A DNA stretch of 64,000 bases from Rossellomorea aquimaris TF-12 (GCF_001648555.1 NZ_LQXM01000020.1:1-64000), one strand, 5' to 3'. Shown: positions 8,776 to 18,339, numbered from the stretch's first letter. Numbers and translations: made by a program. The notes: a model not told the origin generated them from the sequence alone.

Positions 8776-9243
8776 GTGTTGTTTCCAATTAGAATTAGAG
8801 CAGGAGCACTTATTATAGAACAAAATCAAATATTGCTAGCCGAGTTTCAAGATGAAAAAGGACTTCACTACAACCTTCCCGCTGGTGGCGTGGAAGAAGG
8901 TGAAGGAATAAAGGAAGCTGTGCGCCGCGAAGTGCTGGAAGAAACGGGAGAAGAGGTTGAGGTTGGTGATTTAGCTTTTGCATACGAGTATGCACCCCAT
9001 TTAAATGAAAATTTTTATGGTGAAACTCATGCCTTGTCATTGTTCTTTCGGTGCATCAGGATGTCCAAGTCAGAAGAAATTATTCCTCAACAACCTGACC
9101 CCACTCAAACAGGAGCAAAATGGATTTCATTATCAGATCTGGATTCCATCGTTCTTTATCCAAAAATTCAACACCAAATTCTTGAATATGCTCGTCATTC
9201 AAATACAGATATTTTTATTGAAGAAACTTCTCTTTCAAAATAG
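8776..9243 (+). CDS. NUDIX hydrolase, 155 residues
   Basis: Contains the NUDIX box PAGGVEEGEGIKEAVRREVL followed by EETGEEV. I chose GTG at 8776 because AAGGAG ends 9 bases upstream; the frame stays open further upstream to 8707, but that part has no ribosome binding site and does not look like NUDIX sequence. A TTG one codon later is also possible. Substrate unknown. It is divergent from the NUDIX gene at 8293-8652, to which it is only distantly similar. Confidence 0.88.
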   Translation: MLFPIRIRAGALIIEQNQILLAEFQDEKGLHYNLPAGGVEEGEGIKEAVRREVLEETGEEVEVGDLAFAYEYAPHLNENFYGETHALSLFFRCIRMSKSEEIIPQQPDPTQTGAKWISLSDLDSIVLYPKIQHQILEYARHSNTDIFIEETSLSK

Positions 9244-9308
9244 TATTTACACTTGAAATCCCCATATCCTTTATTGTACTGATACAATAGAAGTGGAGGA
9301 GGAATAAT

Positions 9309-9914
9309 ATGGTATATATTTGGTTCATCTTCATTTTATATGCAATATTATTTGCACCTGGAGAAGAATTAAGGAATGACCCCATTGTTCAAGGTCTTTT
9401 AACTGGCCAATTTAAAAATTTAGATGCTCTTGTTGTTACGGTATTCATCTTTTTAGGACTTTTCCCATTATTATTTGCTACCCTTTTACTGCCTAAGGAT
9501 AAAAACATCGTTCCAGCATGGCCGTTTGTTTTAGGATCGATGTTGTTAGGAGCATTTAGTCTTTTACCCTATTTTTTCTTAAAAAAAGACGGAAATTCAC
9601 TTCCAGTACGAATACCAAGTTGGATGGTCACTCTACTTAACTCAAGATGGTATTCAATGCTTCTCTTTCTCATAACCATATCTGCATTAACGTATCTACT
9701 AAATGGATTTTCTTTTAAAGCCTATTGGCTATCTTTCAAGGAATCTAAACTCGTAAGTGTAATGACAATTGATTTCTTAATACTTACTTGGCTTTCCTAT
9801 TTCATCATAAAAGAACAATACGGTATAAAAAAGTATACTTGGTTTAGCTTCTTTCCTATACTAGGTCCTCTTATGTTACGATGGAGGAAACTTAACGGGA
9901 GGAAACTGAAATGA
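9309..9914 (+). CDS. Integral membrane protein of unknown function
   Basis: A 201-residue protein with about five or six hydrophobic helices. A GPGEELRND-like acidic loop follows the first helix (APGEELRND), and the C-terminus is basic (RWRKLNGRKLK). GGAGGAGG precedes the ATG. It overlaps the next gene by 4 bases (ATGA), so the two are translationally coupled. I do not recognise the family. Confidence 0.65.
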   Translation: MVYIWFIFILYAILFAPGEELRNDPIVQGLLTGQFKNLDALVVTVFIFLGLFPLLFATLLLPKDKNIVPAWPFVLGSMLLGAFSLLPYFFLKKDGNSLPVRIPSWMVTLLNSRWYSMLLFLITISALTYLLNGFSFKAYWLSFKESKLVSVMTIDFLILTWLSYFIIKEQYGIKKYTWFSFFPILGPLMLRWRKLNGRKLK

Positions 9915-10165
9915 TTTTCACAAAAATTCCAAAAGAACAGAGAGATGAAATGATTGAGAGAATCCAAACGTTTTATTATGAGCAAACCGGGGATGAAATC
10001 GGAGAATTAGGAGCAGAGAATTGGTTTGATTTCTTCATGAAAGAGATTGGTCCTTTTCTTTATAATCAAGGAATTTCGGATTCTAAGGATGTGCTAATGG
10101 ATAAAATGCTTCTTTTAGAAGATGACCTTTATGCTTTAAAGAGACCACTACATAACAAACGTTAA
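9911..10165 (+). CDS. DUF2164 family protein
   Basis: An 84-residue soluble protein matching the DUF2164 pattern: IPKEQRDEMIERIQTFYYEQ, then GDEIGELGAEN, DFF, KEIGPFLYNQGI. The function of the family is unknown. It starts inside the stop of the upstream membrane protein gene, and a bidirectional terminator follows about 100 bases later. Confidence 0.85.
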   Translation: MIFTKIPKEQRDEMIERIQTFYYEQTGDEIGELGAENWFDFFMKEIGPFLYNQGISDSKDVLMDKMLLLEDDLYALKRPLHNKR

Positions 10166-10263
10166 TTGAATGTAAAAAAGTTCTGCCATCGGTTTTGTCA
10201 ATCAGATTGGTTATATGGGGGAAGAAAAATATCGAATATAGTTTTCTCTGTATATTGCAAAAA

Positions 10264-10289
10264 AGAGTAAAGCTCATGAGCTTTACTCT
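10264..10289. terminator. Bidirectional terminator between convergent genes
   Basis: Stem AGAGTAAAGCTC / GAGCTTTACTCT with T-runs on both sides. It overlaps the last codons of the leftward lipoprotein gene and ends the rightward DUF2164 operon. Confidence 0.85.
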
Positions 10290-10732
10290 TTTTCTATTTT
10301 ATGAAGAACCATTTCATCGATTTTTCCGTTTTCATTTACTATTTCAACTGTGACAGTTTTTTTATCTTTGTCTTTAATTTCCTTAATCAATTGATCAATC
10401 TTTTCAGATTCTTTTATTTCGATGGTTTTCTCAACGCTATACTTTTTAGATTTTTCATTTTTTTTGTGACTTTTTAATTCTTCATCTGTGTAAACCAGGT
10501 CTATTCCAAGAGCATTCCTAATTGTACTCCCTTCAAGAAAGAAACGGGCTTGAAATGGAGTGTTTGGTTCTAATGCTTCATCCGTTAAGACACTTATAAA
10601 TGTAATGGTTTTCAAATGTTCATTTATAATGACATGCCCATCAGTGACCATGTCTGCAGCATTACGATTACAGCCACTTAATATTGCAATAAATAATACT
10701 CCAACTATAAAAATTACCTTTGATGCCTTCAC
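10283..10732 (-). CDS. Lipoprotein of unknown function
   Basis: A 149-residue protein with a signal peptide and lipobox (LSGC, Cys about residue 21), so it should be anchored on the outer face of the membrane. The rest is hydrophilic and lysine/glutamate rich. The GTG start has AGGAGG 6 bases upstream. No domain recognised. Confidence 0.75.
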   Translation of the reverse strand: MKASKVIFIVGVLFIAILSGCNRNAADMVTDGHVIINEHLKTITFISVLTDEALEPNTPFQARFFLEGSTIRNALGIDLVYTDEELKSHKKNEKSKKYSVEKTIEIKESEKIDQLIKEIKDKDKKTVTVEIVNENGKIDEMVLHKIEKE

Positions 10733-10838
10733 TCTTTTTCCTCCTAATATGTAAATGCTCTTCTATCTTATCAAAAAAAAAACATATCGTGCCAGAAGAA
10801 CGGAAAATGTGTATGATACTAGCAAATAATAAACTTAT

Positions 10839-12056
10839 TTATTCCTCAAATGGCAGCTCAATCATAAAAGTCGTTCCTTCTTTAGAGCTTTTAACATCTA
10901 TTCTTCCTTGATGACTCTCAATAATTTTCTTAGAAAGGGACAACCCTAAGCCTGTTCCATCACTTTTTGTTGTAAAGAAAGGGTCAAAAATATGCTCCTG
11001 CATGGATGGACTAATTCCTATACCATTATCTTTAAACGAAATGACTAAATTACTCCCAATTTTTTTCGTTTCTATTTCAATAGCAAGTACATCATTGTTC
11101 TTCGCTCCAAGTGCATTTTGAAAAAGATTAATAAAAACTTGTAAAAGCTCGTCTGTGTTTACCTTCACTCTCAACTTTGTAGAGTCTTCAGACAGATGAA
11201 AATTCAAAGTCACATCGTGTAGTAAAGCCTCTGTTTTCAAAAACTTTCCGATTACATTTTTTATTAGGTGGTCAGATTGATACAGTTCCCTATGTAATTC
11301 TGTAGGCTTTGCAATACTTAAAAAATCAGAAATGATTTTATTAGCACGATCAATTTCAGGAATTAATAAGTTTCTAAATAATGACTCATGGTCGATATTT
11401 TTATCAGCAAGCAACTGTAAAAAACCACGAACTGTGGTAAGAGGGTTACGGATTTCATGTGCAATCCCTGCAGCTATTCTTCCGGCCAGAGCTTGTTTTT
11501 CAAATTCTTTAATGGCATTAAGAAATAAAAAAGTTCCAATTACTCGTTGGATATTCCCTTCTTCATCTCTTATTATTTCTGTATTCATTATTCCGTAATT
11601 ACTGTCGAAGACTTCTTTGTTTTGAATTGATACTTCGGTCTTCAATGTTTGAATCATAGCAATATCATCATCAGGAATTTTTAGTAACTCCCTTATATGC
11701 TTTCCAATAATTTCGTTTTGATCAACCTGTAAGTCTAAGGCTGCTTGTTTATTACAAAGCGTTATGACACCATTGGCATCAATAAACGTAATATGGTGAG
11801 GCACAAGATCAAGAATTGGTAAAACAAAAGCTTCTAGCACCTCAATTGGAAGCTGGTTCTCCCCTCCCCATTTGAATCTGGAGCTTGTTTCACCTATATC
11901 TGTTTTGGGGATTTCAGTTAGGTTAACGGATTCATTCGTTTTATTCATTTTTAATCCAAGCTCAGGATTCCTGTACTCAAAGGATTGAGGAAGATCTTTA
12001 ACTAAAGTTCGAAGGAACTCATTTTCTTTTTTCATCTGTTCCATATGTTGGTTCAT
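10839..12056 (-). CDS. Soluble PAS-domain sensor histidine kinase (KinE/KinB-like)
   Basis: A 405-residue kinase with no membrane segment. After a coiled N-terminus come a PAS domain (about residues 75-185), a HisKA H-box AAGIAHEIRNPLTTVRGFLQ (His200), and a HATPase domain with N-box LFQNALGAK, G1 DNGIGIS, F-box FDPFF and G2 GTGLGLSLSKK. The H-box is of the kind that phosphorylates Spo0F in the sporulation phosphorelay. No response regulator gene is adjacent, as for the orphan kinases KinA-E. Phosphorelay membership is an inference. Confidence 0.9.
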   Translation of the reverse strand: MNQHMEQMKKENEFLRTLVKDLPQSFEYRNPELGLKMNKTNESVNLTEIPKTDIGETSSRFKWGGENQLPIEVLEAFVLPILDLVPHHITFIDANGVITLCNKQAALDLQVDQNEIIGKHIRELLKIPDDDIAMIQTLKTEVSIQNKEVFDSNYGIMNTEIIRDEEGNIQRVIGTFLFLNAIKEFEKQALAGRIAAGIAHEIRNPLTTVRGFLQLLADKNIDHESLFRNLLIPEIDRANKIISDFLSIAKPTELHRELYQSDHLIKNVIGKFLKTEALLHDVTLNFHLSEDSTKLRVKVNTDELLQVFINLFQNALGAKNNDVLAIEIETKKIGSNLVISFKDNGIGISPSMQEHIFDPFFTTKSDGTGLGLSLSKKIIESHQGRIDVKSSKEGTTFMIELPFEE

Positions 12057-12156
12057 AATGACTCCTCTGTATATATATAGGATATATGTACTATATTACC
12101 ATAATTGATCTCTTTTCACTCTTTTAGTATTTTACCAGAATTCCACCACGATGTTT

Positions 12157-12171
12157 ATTTTCAATGAAAAT
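12157..12171. promoter_or_regulatory. 15-bp palindrome upstream of the ArsP-like permease
   Basis: ATTTTCAATGAAAAT is a perfect 7-1-7 palindrome. It lies upstream of a TATAAT box at 12186-12191 that probably belongs to the permease promoter. The half-site order is not that of Fur, PerR or Zur boxes, so the regulator is unknown. Confidence 0.45.
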
Positions 12172-12214
12172 GGAAAAATAATAATTATAATTGGACGAGA
12201 GGAGTATATTTTCA

Positions 12215-13399
12215 TTGATTGAAAAAATAGGAGAAGCCGCGTTTACTTCGTTAGGATTTTTTTGGAAATCCGGTTGGGCTTTTGTACTAGGGTACTTCAT
12301 CAGTTCGATGATTCAAGCCTTTATCCCCCAAGATAAAATGGGTAAATATATGGGGAACGCAAAGCTTAAATCAGTTGGACTTTCCACTTTTTTTGGAGCG
12401 ATTAGTTCTTCATGTTCTTTTGCCGCTCTTGCAGCCGGAAGAAGCTTATTTAAAAAAGGAGCTCATTTTATTCCAACACTTGCATTTTTATTTGCTTCCA
12501 CTAATTTAGTCATAGAATTAGGCATCTTAATCTATGTATTTCTCGGATGGCAGTTTGTTGTTGCTGAATTAATTGGTGGAGTTGTATTAATCTTCGTTAC
12601 TTGGATATTAGTAAAGCTTACTTATCCTAAGAAATTAATAGAGGATGCTCGAGAAAATGTAAATGACGAAGGGGAAGAAGAAGAGCAATTTGATTGGAAG
12701 AAAAAAATAAAAACAAAAAACGGTTGGCTGCAAGTCGGTCATGAATTTGTGATGAATTGGAAAATGGTATGGAAAGAAATCACAATCGGATTTACGATTG
12801 CAGGAATTATGGCAACGTTTGTTACAGATAATACATGGAAAACATTTTTCCTAGCTGATCAATCTGATTCTTTTTTGAAAATACTTGAAAATGCCATTAT
12901 TGGACCATTGGTTGCCATGTTAACATTTATTGGCTCTATGGGTAATATCCCCATCTCTACCATATTAGCATCTAGTGGTGTCGCATTTGCAGGAATCATG
13001 GCCTTTATATACTCTGACTTAGTTGTACCACCTATTGTAGCTGTCCACAAAAAATATTACGGCTTAAAAACCGCACTTTATATAGCTGGAATTTTCTATA
13101 TTTCAATTATTTTAACTGCTTTAGGGATGCATTACTCCTTCACTGCTCTAGGCATTATTCCAGAGCAGGCTAAGCAGATTATGAATGAACAGCCATTTAA
13201 AATTGATTATACTTTTTGGTTAAATATTGGTTTTATTCTTATTACAGCATTAGCTCTTTTCTTAAATTACAAATTTAAGCATAGCGATGCTAAAGCTTCA
13301 ATGATGAAAATGGAAGGAGATTCCTCAATAAAAACGTGGATGACATATCTTTCTATTATATTTCTTGTCGTAGGAGTCATTTTAAAACTATTCATCTAA
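12215..13399 (+). CDS. Permease of the ArsP/DUF318 (PF03773) family
   Basis: A 394-residue membrane protein with about eight to ten helices. It has the family's two-half layout, the serine/cysteine-rich stretch GAISSSCSFAALAAGRS in the first half and a matching FIGSMGNIPISTILASSG in the second, separated by a charged cytoplasmic loop. ArsP members export trivalent organoarsenicals; many Bacillus homologues have no known substrate. I chose TTG at 12215 (GAGGAG 10 bases upstream), since an earlier TTG at 12191 overlaps the likely TATAAT box. No ars genes are nearby. Confidence 0.82.
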   Translation: MIEKIGEAAFTSLGFFWKSGWAFVLGYFISSMIQAFIPQDKMGKYMGNAKLKSVGLSTFFGAISSSCSFAALAAGRSLFKKGAHFIPTLAFLFASTNLVIELGILIYVFLGWQFVVAELIGGVVLIFVTWILVKLTYPKKLIEDARENVNDEGEEEEQFDWKKKIKTKNGWLQVGHEFVMNWKMVWKEITIGFTIAGIMATFVTDNTWKTFFLADQSDSFLKILENAIIGPLVAMLTFIGSMGNIPISTILASSGVAFAGIMAFIYSDLVVPPIVAVHKKYYGLKTALYIAGIFYISIILTALGMHYSFTALGIIPEQAKQIMNEQPFKIDYTFWLNIGFILITALALFLNYKFKHSDAKASMMKMEGDSSIKTWMTYLSIIFLVVGVILKLFI

Positions 13400-13406
13400 A
13401 TTTCTT

Positions 13407-13442
13407 ACTGTCTAAAGGGTCATTTCTTTAGACAGTTTTTTA
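13407..13442 (+). terminator. Terminator of the permease gene
   Basis: Stem ACTGTCTAAAG / CTTTAGACAGT followed by a T-run, directly after the stop codon. Confidence 0.85.
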
Positions 13443-13559
13443 TCTGGCTACCTTTCTTCGTTTATCCTCAAGTTTAAACTGTTTGTTACACACAGCATTA
13501 AGAATAAACATCTTTTCCTGCACACTTAGCATTTTCCAACACTTTGCACGAATAATCAT
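13440..13559 (-). CDS. Possible small basic protein, 39 residues
   Basis: A short ORF, MIIRAKCWKMLSVQEKMF to ...KRRKVAR, basic and with two cysteines. GGGAGG lies 7 bases before the ATG, which is unusually good for a chance ORF. It lies in an otherwise empty 350-base gap, convergent with the permease terminator. No family recognised. The rest of the gap up to 13749 shows nothing I can name. Confidence 0.4.
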   Translation of the reverse strand: MIIRAKCWKMLSVQEKMFILNAVCNKQFKLEDKRRKVAR

Positions 13560-13749
13560 TCGTTACCCTCCCCAATGTTACTATTTAATAGTCTTTACCT
13601 CCTATATAACAAATACAAACACTTCAAATCATTACAAATAAGCAAATAAAAATACTTCCTCCGACAAGAAAACTTATCGAAAAAAGTATGAATTGAATAC
13701 CCGTGTCAATATATATATAAAATTGAAGAAAATTATTTACTTATTTTTT

Positions 13750-14379
13750 TCAAGAAATTCGGTTTAGTGTTATCTGAACAAAGTGATGTAGCACACGAGC
13801 AGTAAGTCCCCAAATGACCTTATTTTCATAATAATAAAAATGCTCTTTCATATGACGGGCTTGCCAATCATAATTTTCGCCTCCAGGAATGTGTTCAAAT
13901 GGAAAGCTGGCTTCCGGCTCCATTTTGAATTGAATATTATACAAATCAGGATCCTTTTTCACAAGAAAATCTAAAGGCGTTGTAAAGATTTCACTTACTT
14001 CATCTGGATTGGGGATTATTTTATCTAAGGACAAGTCAAGTTTTCCAACGTAAGGGTATATGATAGTCCCAAATGGAGACACAATATAGTCTAATGGATA
14101 AACATCTGAAATTTTATTACTATTAATCCCTAACTCCTCGCATGTTTCGCGTATGGCAGCGGACTTACTATCTGAATCACTTCGATCAACTCTGCCTCCT
14201 GGAAAACAAATTTCTCCAGGCTGTCTTCTCATGTTTAATGAACGTACCTCAAATAACACATGAATTTCTTTTTCAACCTCTATAAGGGGTAGTAAAATAG
14301 CATATTCAGAAAATTTTTCACTACCTAACACTTTTGGTGTTCTTGTTTTCATTTTGTTTAGAATGTCATTAATATTCAT
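13750..14379 (-). CDS. CoA pyrophosphatase-type NUDIX hydrolase
   Basis: A 209-residue NUDIX protein of the NudL/YeaB type, which cleaves coenzyme A to 4'-phosphopantetheine and 3',5'-ADP. The family's extra motif upstream of the box is present (RSLNMRRQPGEICFPGGRVD), followed by AAIRETCEELGI. GGAGGTG precedes the ATG. Monocistronic, opposite to the next gene. Confidence 0.9.
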   Translation of the reverse strand: MNINDILNKMKTRTPKVLGSEKFSEYAILLPLIEVEKEIHVLFEVRSLNMRRQPGEICFPGGRVDRSDSDSKSAAIRETCEELGINSNKISDVYPLDYIVSPFGTIIYPYVGKLDLSLDKIIPNPDEVSEIFTTPLDFLVKKDPDLYNIQFKMEPEASFPFEHIPGGENYDWQARHMKEHFYYYENKVIWGLTARVLHHFVQITLNRIS

Positions 14380-14534
14380 TCAGTCCACCTCCAAACTCTA
14401 TGAACGATTTTCTTTATTATAGTATGAACCTATCCTGGGACCAAGTATAATGATTGGGCGTTACAATACTTTCATCCTATTAATCTATGATATAATAGAA
14501 TGAACTTCTAGCTATGATAAGGAGTTCGTATGTA

Positions 14535-15170
14535 ATGAAGAAAGGATTTGATGATATGTTCGGAAAAGTAGCAGCAGATGTCTTAGGCTTGAGTGATATT
14601 GGTACGGTTATTCCACCGGAAGATTACCACATGACCGATTCAGATGATTATATTATGCATGAAGACGGAGAAAAAGTTTACTTTCTTATCAAATCCAAAT
14701 CTGACGAATATTGTTTTACAAACAAAGCTCTTATTCACTTGGATGGAACAAGCGCAACAAGTAAAAAACGTATACTTCGCCGCTTTGATTATTATAAATA
14801 TCATTTATCGAGTGTTCTCCTCGAAACCGCTGGAACAGTCGATTTAGATGTAGAGATTAAATTCAGAATCGGTGCAGAAGCCTATTCGATTGATGTTCAT
14901 AAAAAGCATTTATCGGATGTGAAAGACTTGTATAAGTCTTTAATTAAAATTGGAGAAATTATTAGTGATAATGAAGATTACTCTTCTTTTGCCAATAACA
15001 GCCTGCAATTAGCATCATCTACATTTAATGATGTAAAGTCTCAAGAAATGAATATGGTTGAACAATTCAAGGAGCTTAATGAATATGCTTTCGATTGGCT
15101 ATCTCTGAAAAAGAAGGAGTATTCATTAAAAGACTTTGGATTTGTTTTTGAAAAATTCATCCAAAATTAA
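14535..15170 (+). CDS. YvbH-like PH-domain protein
   Basis: A 211-residue cytoplasmic protein with an N-terminal bacterial PH-like domain (about residues 5-120, including the segment MFGKVAADVLGLSDIG) and a C-terminal helical domain, as in B. subtilis YvbH. Function unknown. AAGGAG lies 10 bases before the ATG at 14535; a second ATG at 14556 (MFGKVAADV), also with a purine-rich site, is closer to where homologues start, so the start is uncertain by seven codons. A strong terminator follows. Confidence 0.8.
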   Translation: MKKGFDDMFGKVAADVLGLSDIGTVIPPEDYHMTDSDDYIMHEDGEKVYFLIKSKSDEYCFTNKALIHLDGTSATSKKRILRRFDYYKYHLSSVLLETAGTVDLDVEIKFRIGAEAYSIDVHKKHLSDVKDLYKSLIKIGEIISDNEDYSSFANNSLQLASSTFNDVKSQEMNMVEQFKELNEYAFDWLSLKKKEYSLKDFGFVFEKFIQN

Positions 15171-15175
15171 TTCAC

Positions 15176-15209
15176 AAAAATCCGGCTGGTACCCTCCAGC
15201 CGGATTTTT
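15176..15209. terminator. Bidirectional terminator
   Basis: Stem AAAAATCCGGCTGG / CCAGCCGGATTTTT between convergent genes; serves both the YvbH-like gene and the CDF gene. Confidence 0.9.
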
Positions 15210-15227
15210 CTTTTTGCTGTATTTTTC

Positions 15228-16202
15228 CTATTGCTCCTTTTCCGCCTTCCAATTTTGAATACCGTTATCTTCAATAATTCCTAAAGTTACATCAGCTATA
15301 TCAGGATCTTTCATTAATTTGTCCTGCATCAAAAATTTTATATCATCTGCCTCTGATAATGGTAATCCTTTTTTTAATTCAAGATAAGCTTCTACATGAT
15401 AATACCTTCCTTCTTGTGTGATTCTTAGTCTATAAATATCTATGACGGCTTCATTTTCTAAAATCATATTTGCAACTCGATCTTCCACTTCTTTTGGAGC
15501 AGCAACTCCAATGAGACCTACCATATTGTCATAGCCAACTCGAAAAGCAACAGCAACCATAAGGAATCCAATGATTATCGTAACAATCCCATCTAATAGA
15601 TCAAAAGCAGAGTAATAGGAAATTAAGACAGCTATCAATGCAAGAATAGCTCCTGTCACCGCTACAATATCCTCATAAAAAACAAGCCTTGTAGGAGGAG
15701 AAGCTCTTTTTACATTTTTAAATGCACCTGCCAAAATCCCTACTCCTCTTGCTTCTTCTCGTGCCTCTTGACCAATTTCTTTCATTACTTTTAGGAGAAT
15801 TGCACCATCGATGATAATATTTAAAACTAAAACGGATACGTTTAACCAAATCCCCTTTACTTCTGCTGGATGTTGTAATAAGTGAATGCCTTCTCGAATC
15901 GTTTCATACGCCATGATGGAAACCACTATAACGGCAATCATACAAAAAAGATTAATGACTCTACCAAATCCAGTTGGAAACTTTTCAGTTGGTTTCTTTT
16001 CTGAAAGGACGCTTCCTATAAAGACGAAGCCTTGGTTAACAGCATCGGCTAATGAATGCATGGAGGATGCAAACATTGCCCCACTCCCACTGATAAAATA
16101 GGCAACTCCCTTTGCTACGGCTAATATGGCGTTTCCAACCATTGCAAAGAAAGATGATTTGTTTCCTTTTTTGACTAATGAAAAAAAGGATTGATCGTCC
16201 AT
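15228..16202 (-). CDS. Cation diffusion facilitator family metal exporter
   Basis: A 324-residue membrane protein that should export divalent metal (Zn, Mn, Co or Fe) in exchange for protons. It has about six helices and a cytoplasmic C-terminal domain (about residues 230-310). The helix-II metal site is SSMHSLADAVN (His49, Asp53 from this start), and FYEDIVAV in helix V supplies the partner acidic residues. ATG at 16202 is chosen because the GTG at 16214 lies on top of the ribosome binding site. Metal specificity cannot be read. Confidence 0.9.
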   Translation of the reverse strand: MDDQSFFSLVKKGNKSSFFAMVGNAILAVAKGVAYFISGSGAMFASSMHSLADAVNQGFVFIGSVLSEKKPTEKFPTGFGRVINLFCMIAVIVVSIMAYETIREGIHLLQHPAEVKGIWLNVSVLVLNIIIDGAILLKVMKEIGQEAREEARGVGILAGAFKNVKRASPPTRLVFYEDIVAVTGAILALIAVLISYYSAFDLLDGIVTIIIGFLMVAVAFRVGYDNMVGLIGVAAPKEVEDRVANMILENEAVIDIYRLRITQEGRYYHVEAYLELKKGLPLSEADDIKFLMQDKLMKDPDIADVTLGIIEDNGIQNWKAEKEQ

Positions 16203-16359
16203 TACTTCTTTCACTCCCCAAATTAAATCTATATTGGGTAGTATCCCTCAAAGTTTAACTTTCATGAGTTAATTGACGAACAGTTATACCTTTTCTATAC
16301 TTTAACAATGAGCAAACAAGATTAAATACATAAATTATAGAATAGACAGGAGTACTTCA

Positions 16360-17421
16360 ATGGATTTCATAATACAGAACCTTTCCTTTTATTTAATTCA
16401 AGTGGATGGAAAAGGAGAAGAAGCAGATAAACGTCATAAACATTTTCAAACCTTATCTCAATCTGAATACGATGATAGCCCATTAAAAACCTTTTTAGAT
16501 GGTGAGTTAACTAAAATCGTAAAAAGAAAAGTAGATCGTCATGCTAAATCAGAATCTGTTCCTACTAAAATTGGTCGCTTTGTCGTCGAACCGGGACACG
16601 AGCTTACCTCAAATCCAAACTATAATTTATTTCATAAAACTCGATTCGCTGAGACGAAAGAGGATTTTCGCGAAGCCTGTGATCAAATCGTTCAAATGTA
16701 CATTGACACGAGTGCGATACGAGGTGGAGCATTTTTAGTTGCCACTGCTAAATTAACCAAATTCTTTGATGATCCTTTTGTTTTTCTTATGAAATGTGAT
16801 TTTGAACAAAAAGTAGCTACAATCACTGATGAATCCACTCTTATTCACAATGTAGAGATGGCTATTACAACCAAAAACATGAAATCCATCCAATACCCCT
16901 ACATGCCTGAAGAAGGCATGATGGATTCAGCCGAGTTAAAAATCCATCAAGCATCCCATGCACGCTACTTTGAAGACTTCCTTAAATGGGTTGAGTATGA
17001 GAAGTCCATGCCCGAAATTGTGAAATCTCAAGTATACGGGATGGTAAAAGAACATATAGAAGAAACGTATGTTGAAGAGAGTGACGAGCGTGTAGAGTTC
17101 GAACAAGCGATGGAGGAATGGGCCATCAGTCCTAAGCGTGAGCTTCAAGAACGTTTCTCTACGGAACAAGTGGTAGAAGCTACCTCTCAAATCGTCGAGC
17201 AGTCACCTGAAGTTGAATTAAAGGTCAAGCTTGACCATGTGTCAGTGAAGGCTCTTCTCTCAGATTTCGGAGACAGCATTCATTTAGCGAAAGTAAACGG
17301 CCGGTATGTATTGATGATTGAAAGTGAATCGGTCATGTTTGAAAAAGGCTTTTCTCCATTAGAGTTTTTGAAGCCTGATGAATTACATGAGGTGATTGAG
17401 AGGATTCAGGGGAAGGAATAG
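16360..17421 (+). CDS. DUF3900 family protein
   Basis: A 353-residue soluble protein found mainly in Bacillaceae. The typical family segments are present: IGRFVVEPG, NYNLFHKTRFAETKEDF, IQYPYMPEEGM, ASHARYFEDFLKWVEYEKSM and the C-terminal FSPLEFLKPDEL. The middle is acidic and likely helical. Function unknown. AGGAG precedes the ATG by 7 bases. Monocistronic. Confidence 0.85.
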   Translation: MDFIIQNLSFYLIQVDGKGEEADKRHKHFQTLSQSEYDDSPLKTFLDGELTKIVKRKVDRHAKSESVPTKIGRFVVEPGHELTSNPNYNLFHKTRFAETKEDFREACDQIVQMYIDTSAIRGGAFLVATAKLTKFFDDPFVFLMKCDFEQKVATITDESTLIHNVEMAITTKNMKSIQYPYMPEEGMMDSAELKIHQASHARYFEDFLKWVEYEKSMPEIVKSQVYGMVKEHIEETYVEESDERVEFEQAMEEWAISPKRELQERFSTEQVVEATSQIVEQSPEVELKVKLDHVSVKALLSDFGDSIHLAKVNGRYVLMIESESVMFEKGFSPLEFLKPDELHEVIERIQGKE

Positions 17422-17511
17422 TCGTTCAATCATGAAAAATAGTACTTGTTTCTTTTCTCTTTTTTTCATAAAATTTTGGTAAGGATTTCTTTTATGATAA
17501 GGGGATAACAT

Positions 17512-18339
17512 ATGCTGACATCTGAACAGCTCCAAGATATCAAACAATTACAGATTCGTTGCGAAAACTTTGATGATATTAATTTAAAATTAAATTGGGA
17601 TATGCTTCAAAACAGAAATAACAAGTTAGATGATTTCTTTTATTACGAAGAAGATATATTAATTGGTTTTTTGGCTCTCTATGGATTTGGTGATACTTAT
17701 GAATTGTGTGGTATGGTTCACCCTGATCATAGAAGGCAGCACATTTTTCAAGACTTATTTAAACAAGCTATTCTATCCCTTAACAATAGAACATTTCACA
17801 AGTTATTGATCAATGTTCCAGGTACTTCAACCTCAGGAAAAGGCTTTCTTTCTTCAATTGAAGCAGCCTATGATTTCACTGAATATGAAATGAAGTGGCA
17901 TGAACAACCTTTAACCATTGAATCAGACCAAGTTTCTCTGCGTAATGCATCTCAGAAAGATATTGATTATATCATTGAACTGGATGAAAAATGTTTTTCT
18001 GTTATCCATAATGATGCTGTTACTTATACAAAAAATTTATTTAAAGAGTCTGGACTGGGAAACTTAATGATTGAGAATAACGGTCAAACCGTTGGGAAAA
18101 TTCGTGTCCAAAGGTTAGAAAATCAGAGCGGGATTTATGGGTTCGCCATTGATCCTTCATTTCAGAGCAAAGGGATTGGTCGTACTGCCCTTTCTCTAAC
18201 TGTACTCGAAGAAGCAAAACGAACTAAAGACATTTTTCTTGATGTTGCTGCTGACAATAGTACAGCATTAAAACTTTATGAATCAAGCGGTTTTCGTACT
18301 ATTTATAGTCAGGATTATTATCGTTATCCATTAAGATGA
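17512..18339 (+). CDS. Tandem GNAT N-acetyltransferase
   Basis: A 275-residue protein with two GNAT folds. The first (about residues 1-130) has the motif HPDHRRQHIFQDL in place of the usual acetyl-CoA loop. The second (about 140-275) has the canonical FQSKGIGRTAL. This is the layout of two-domain acetyltransferases in which often only one half binds acetyl-CoA, here probably the C-terminal half. Substrate unknown. GGGG-type site before ATG; a strong terminator follows. Confidence 0.85.
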   Translation: MLTSEQLQDIKQLQIRCENFDDINLKLNWDMLQNRNNKLDDFFYYEEDILIGFLALYGFGDTYELCGMVHPDHRRQHIFQDLFKQAILSLNNRTFHKLLINVPGTSTSGKGFLSSIEAAYDFTEYEMKWHEQPLTIESDQVSLRNASQKDIDYIIELDEKCFSVIHNDAVTYTKNLFKESGLGNLMIENNGQTVGKIRVQRLENQSGIYGFAIDPSFQSKGIGRTALSLTVLEEAKRTKDIFLDVAADNSTALKLYESSGFRTIYSQDYYRYPLR

